Below are positions 6,506-6,776 of a DNA stretch of 6,776 nt, piece by piece. The position numbers were made by a program, and so were the translations under genes. The notes below the pieces were generated by a model. That model ran no database searches. It was not told the origin of the DNA and worked only from the letters and a program-made list of their open reading frames with translations. The first letter of the stretch is position 1. Each line of letters begins with the position of its first letter. Origin of the DNA: Desulfobacterales bacterium (GTDB taxonomy: Bacteria > Desulfobacterota > Desulfobacteria > Desulfobacterales > JAUCGF01); assembly GCA_029940345.1 (NCBI GenBank), contig JAOZRC010000297.1, positions 1 through 6,776 on the forward strand, given 5' to 3'.

Positions 6506-6519
6506 CGGGGACGCTCGCC
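6500..6519. repeat. Inverted repeat 6: GC-rich 20-base imperfect palindrome
   Basis: GGC-TT-GCG (6500-6507) and CGC-TC-GCC (6512-6519) form two 3-bp GC stems separated by a 2x2 internal loop, around the loop GGGA. It stands out in composition from the AT-rich sequence to its right. On the minus strand, with its flank, it reads GGAGGGCGAGCGTCCCCGC, which resembles dispersed GC-rich repeats I recall from other bacterial genomes. That resemblance is from memory and unverified. Confidence 0.5.
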
Positions 6520-6714
6520 CTCCATAACACCGTGTAATTCAGGTGATTTCAACGACCATTTGGCTTAACTTGATGCATATAAACTTTTGGGGCGATTAAC
6601 AGTGACAAGGCCACCTCGCAACGCGTAAAAAATCCTCTTAGCCCGAAGTTTTTAACAACAGTTGCCGGCATCCTTCATATGAGGCTCAAAGTAGTTTACA
6701 CTTTTTTAAATCTG

Positions 6715-6738
6715 AATCACTGATTATGATTGATTATG
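6715..6738. repeat. Short palindrome plus 10-base-spaced direct repeat
   Basis: AATCA-C-TGATT (6715-6725) is a perfect 5-bp inverted repeat with a single central base. TGATTATG occurs at 6721-6728 and again at 6731-6738, exactly ten bases apart, about one DNA helical turn. This layout would suit a dimeric or cooperative regulator far upstream of the efflux operon, or of a gene beyond the window edge. The region is AT-rich, so chance is a real alternative. Confidence 0.3.
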
Positions 6739-6776
6739 CGGATTAAGAAATCCCCTTCATCAGGCAACCACAAGGG

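Larger units (their letters stand above)
6297..6776. other. Non-coding upstream region: presumed promoter and leader of the efflux operon
   Basis: These 480 bases hold no convincing protein gene on either strand. The part next to the channel gene (6344-6519) is dense in short inverted repeats, listed separately. The part farther out (6520-6776) is AT-richer and is the likelier site of the operon promoter. The best minus-strand candidate I found is TTGTCA (6608-6603) followed 19 bases later by TTTATA (6583-6578), a weak match with long spacing, so I do not call it as a promoter. If transcription begins near there, the channel gene has a leader of roughly 270 bases. No tRNA, transposase fragment or clear intrinsic terminator is present. 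A gene beyond 6776 could share this region. Confidence 0.6.

Noticed and set aside
6578..6608. Possible sigma-70 promoter on the minus strand (TTGTCA, TTTATA)
   Set aside because: The -10 match is poor and the 19-base spacing is long, so it is not better than chance in AT-rich sequence.
6632..6660. T-run near AAGTTTTTAAC as a plus-strand terminator
   Set aside because: The only preceding stem is CTT/AAG of three pairs, too weak.

Overview
The window encodes a Gram-negative cell-envelope locus. Four minus-strand genes form one compact operon, read from about 6296 down to 1414: an outer-membrane TolC-type channel, a periplasmic HlyD/MacA-type adaptor, a LolD/MacB-type ABC ATPase and a MacB-type FtsX-fold permease. 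Together they are a complete tripartite ABC efflux or secretion machine. Start and stop codons overlap by 4 bases (ATGA) at two junctions, and the third has a 7-base gap, so co-transcription and translational coupling are likely. The substrate cannot be read from the sequence.

On the plus strand, converging on the operon's 3' end with a 45-base gap, lies a single gene (22-1368). It encodes an exported protein whose N-terminal third resembles FlgT/LPP20-type envelope domains. No flagellar gene is visible.

The right end (6297-6776) has no convincing protein gene. It is the presumed promoter and 5' leader of the efflux operon. Within 6344-6519 it holds six short inverted repeats, two pairs of which share an arm and so compete to pair. 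One is a GC-rich 20-base imperfect palindrome (6500-6519) that looks like a dispersed-repeat remnant. This is the least explained part of the window. It could be a structured leader, a small RNA or a non-coding palindromic element.

Organism: an outer-membrane-bearing bacterium of moderate GC. The FlgT/LPP20-like protein and the split MacB-type operon remind me of Desulfobacterota (delta-proteobacterial) genomes, and the GC-rich palindrome resembles repeats I recall from PVC-superphylum genomes. Both are impressions, and no marker gene fixes the taxonomy. The protein-coding part looks ordinary. I see no CRISPR array, RNA gene of a known class, transposase or phage gene.
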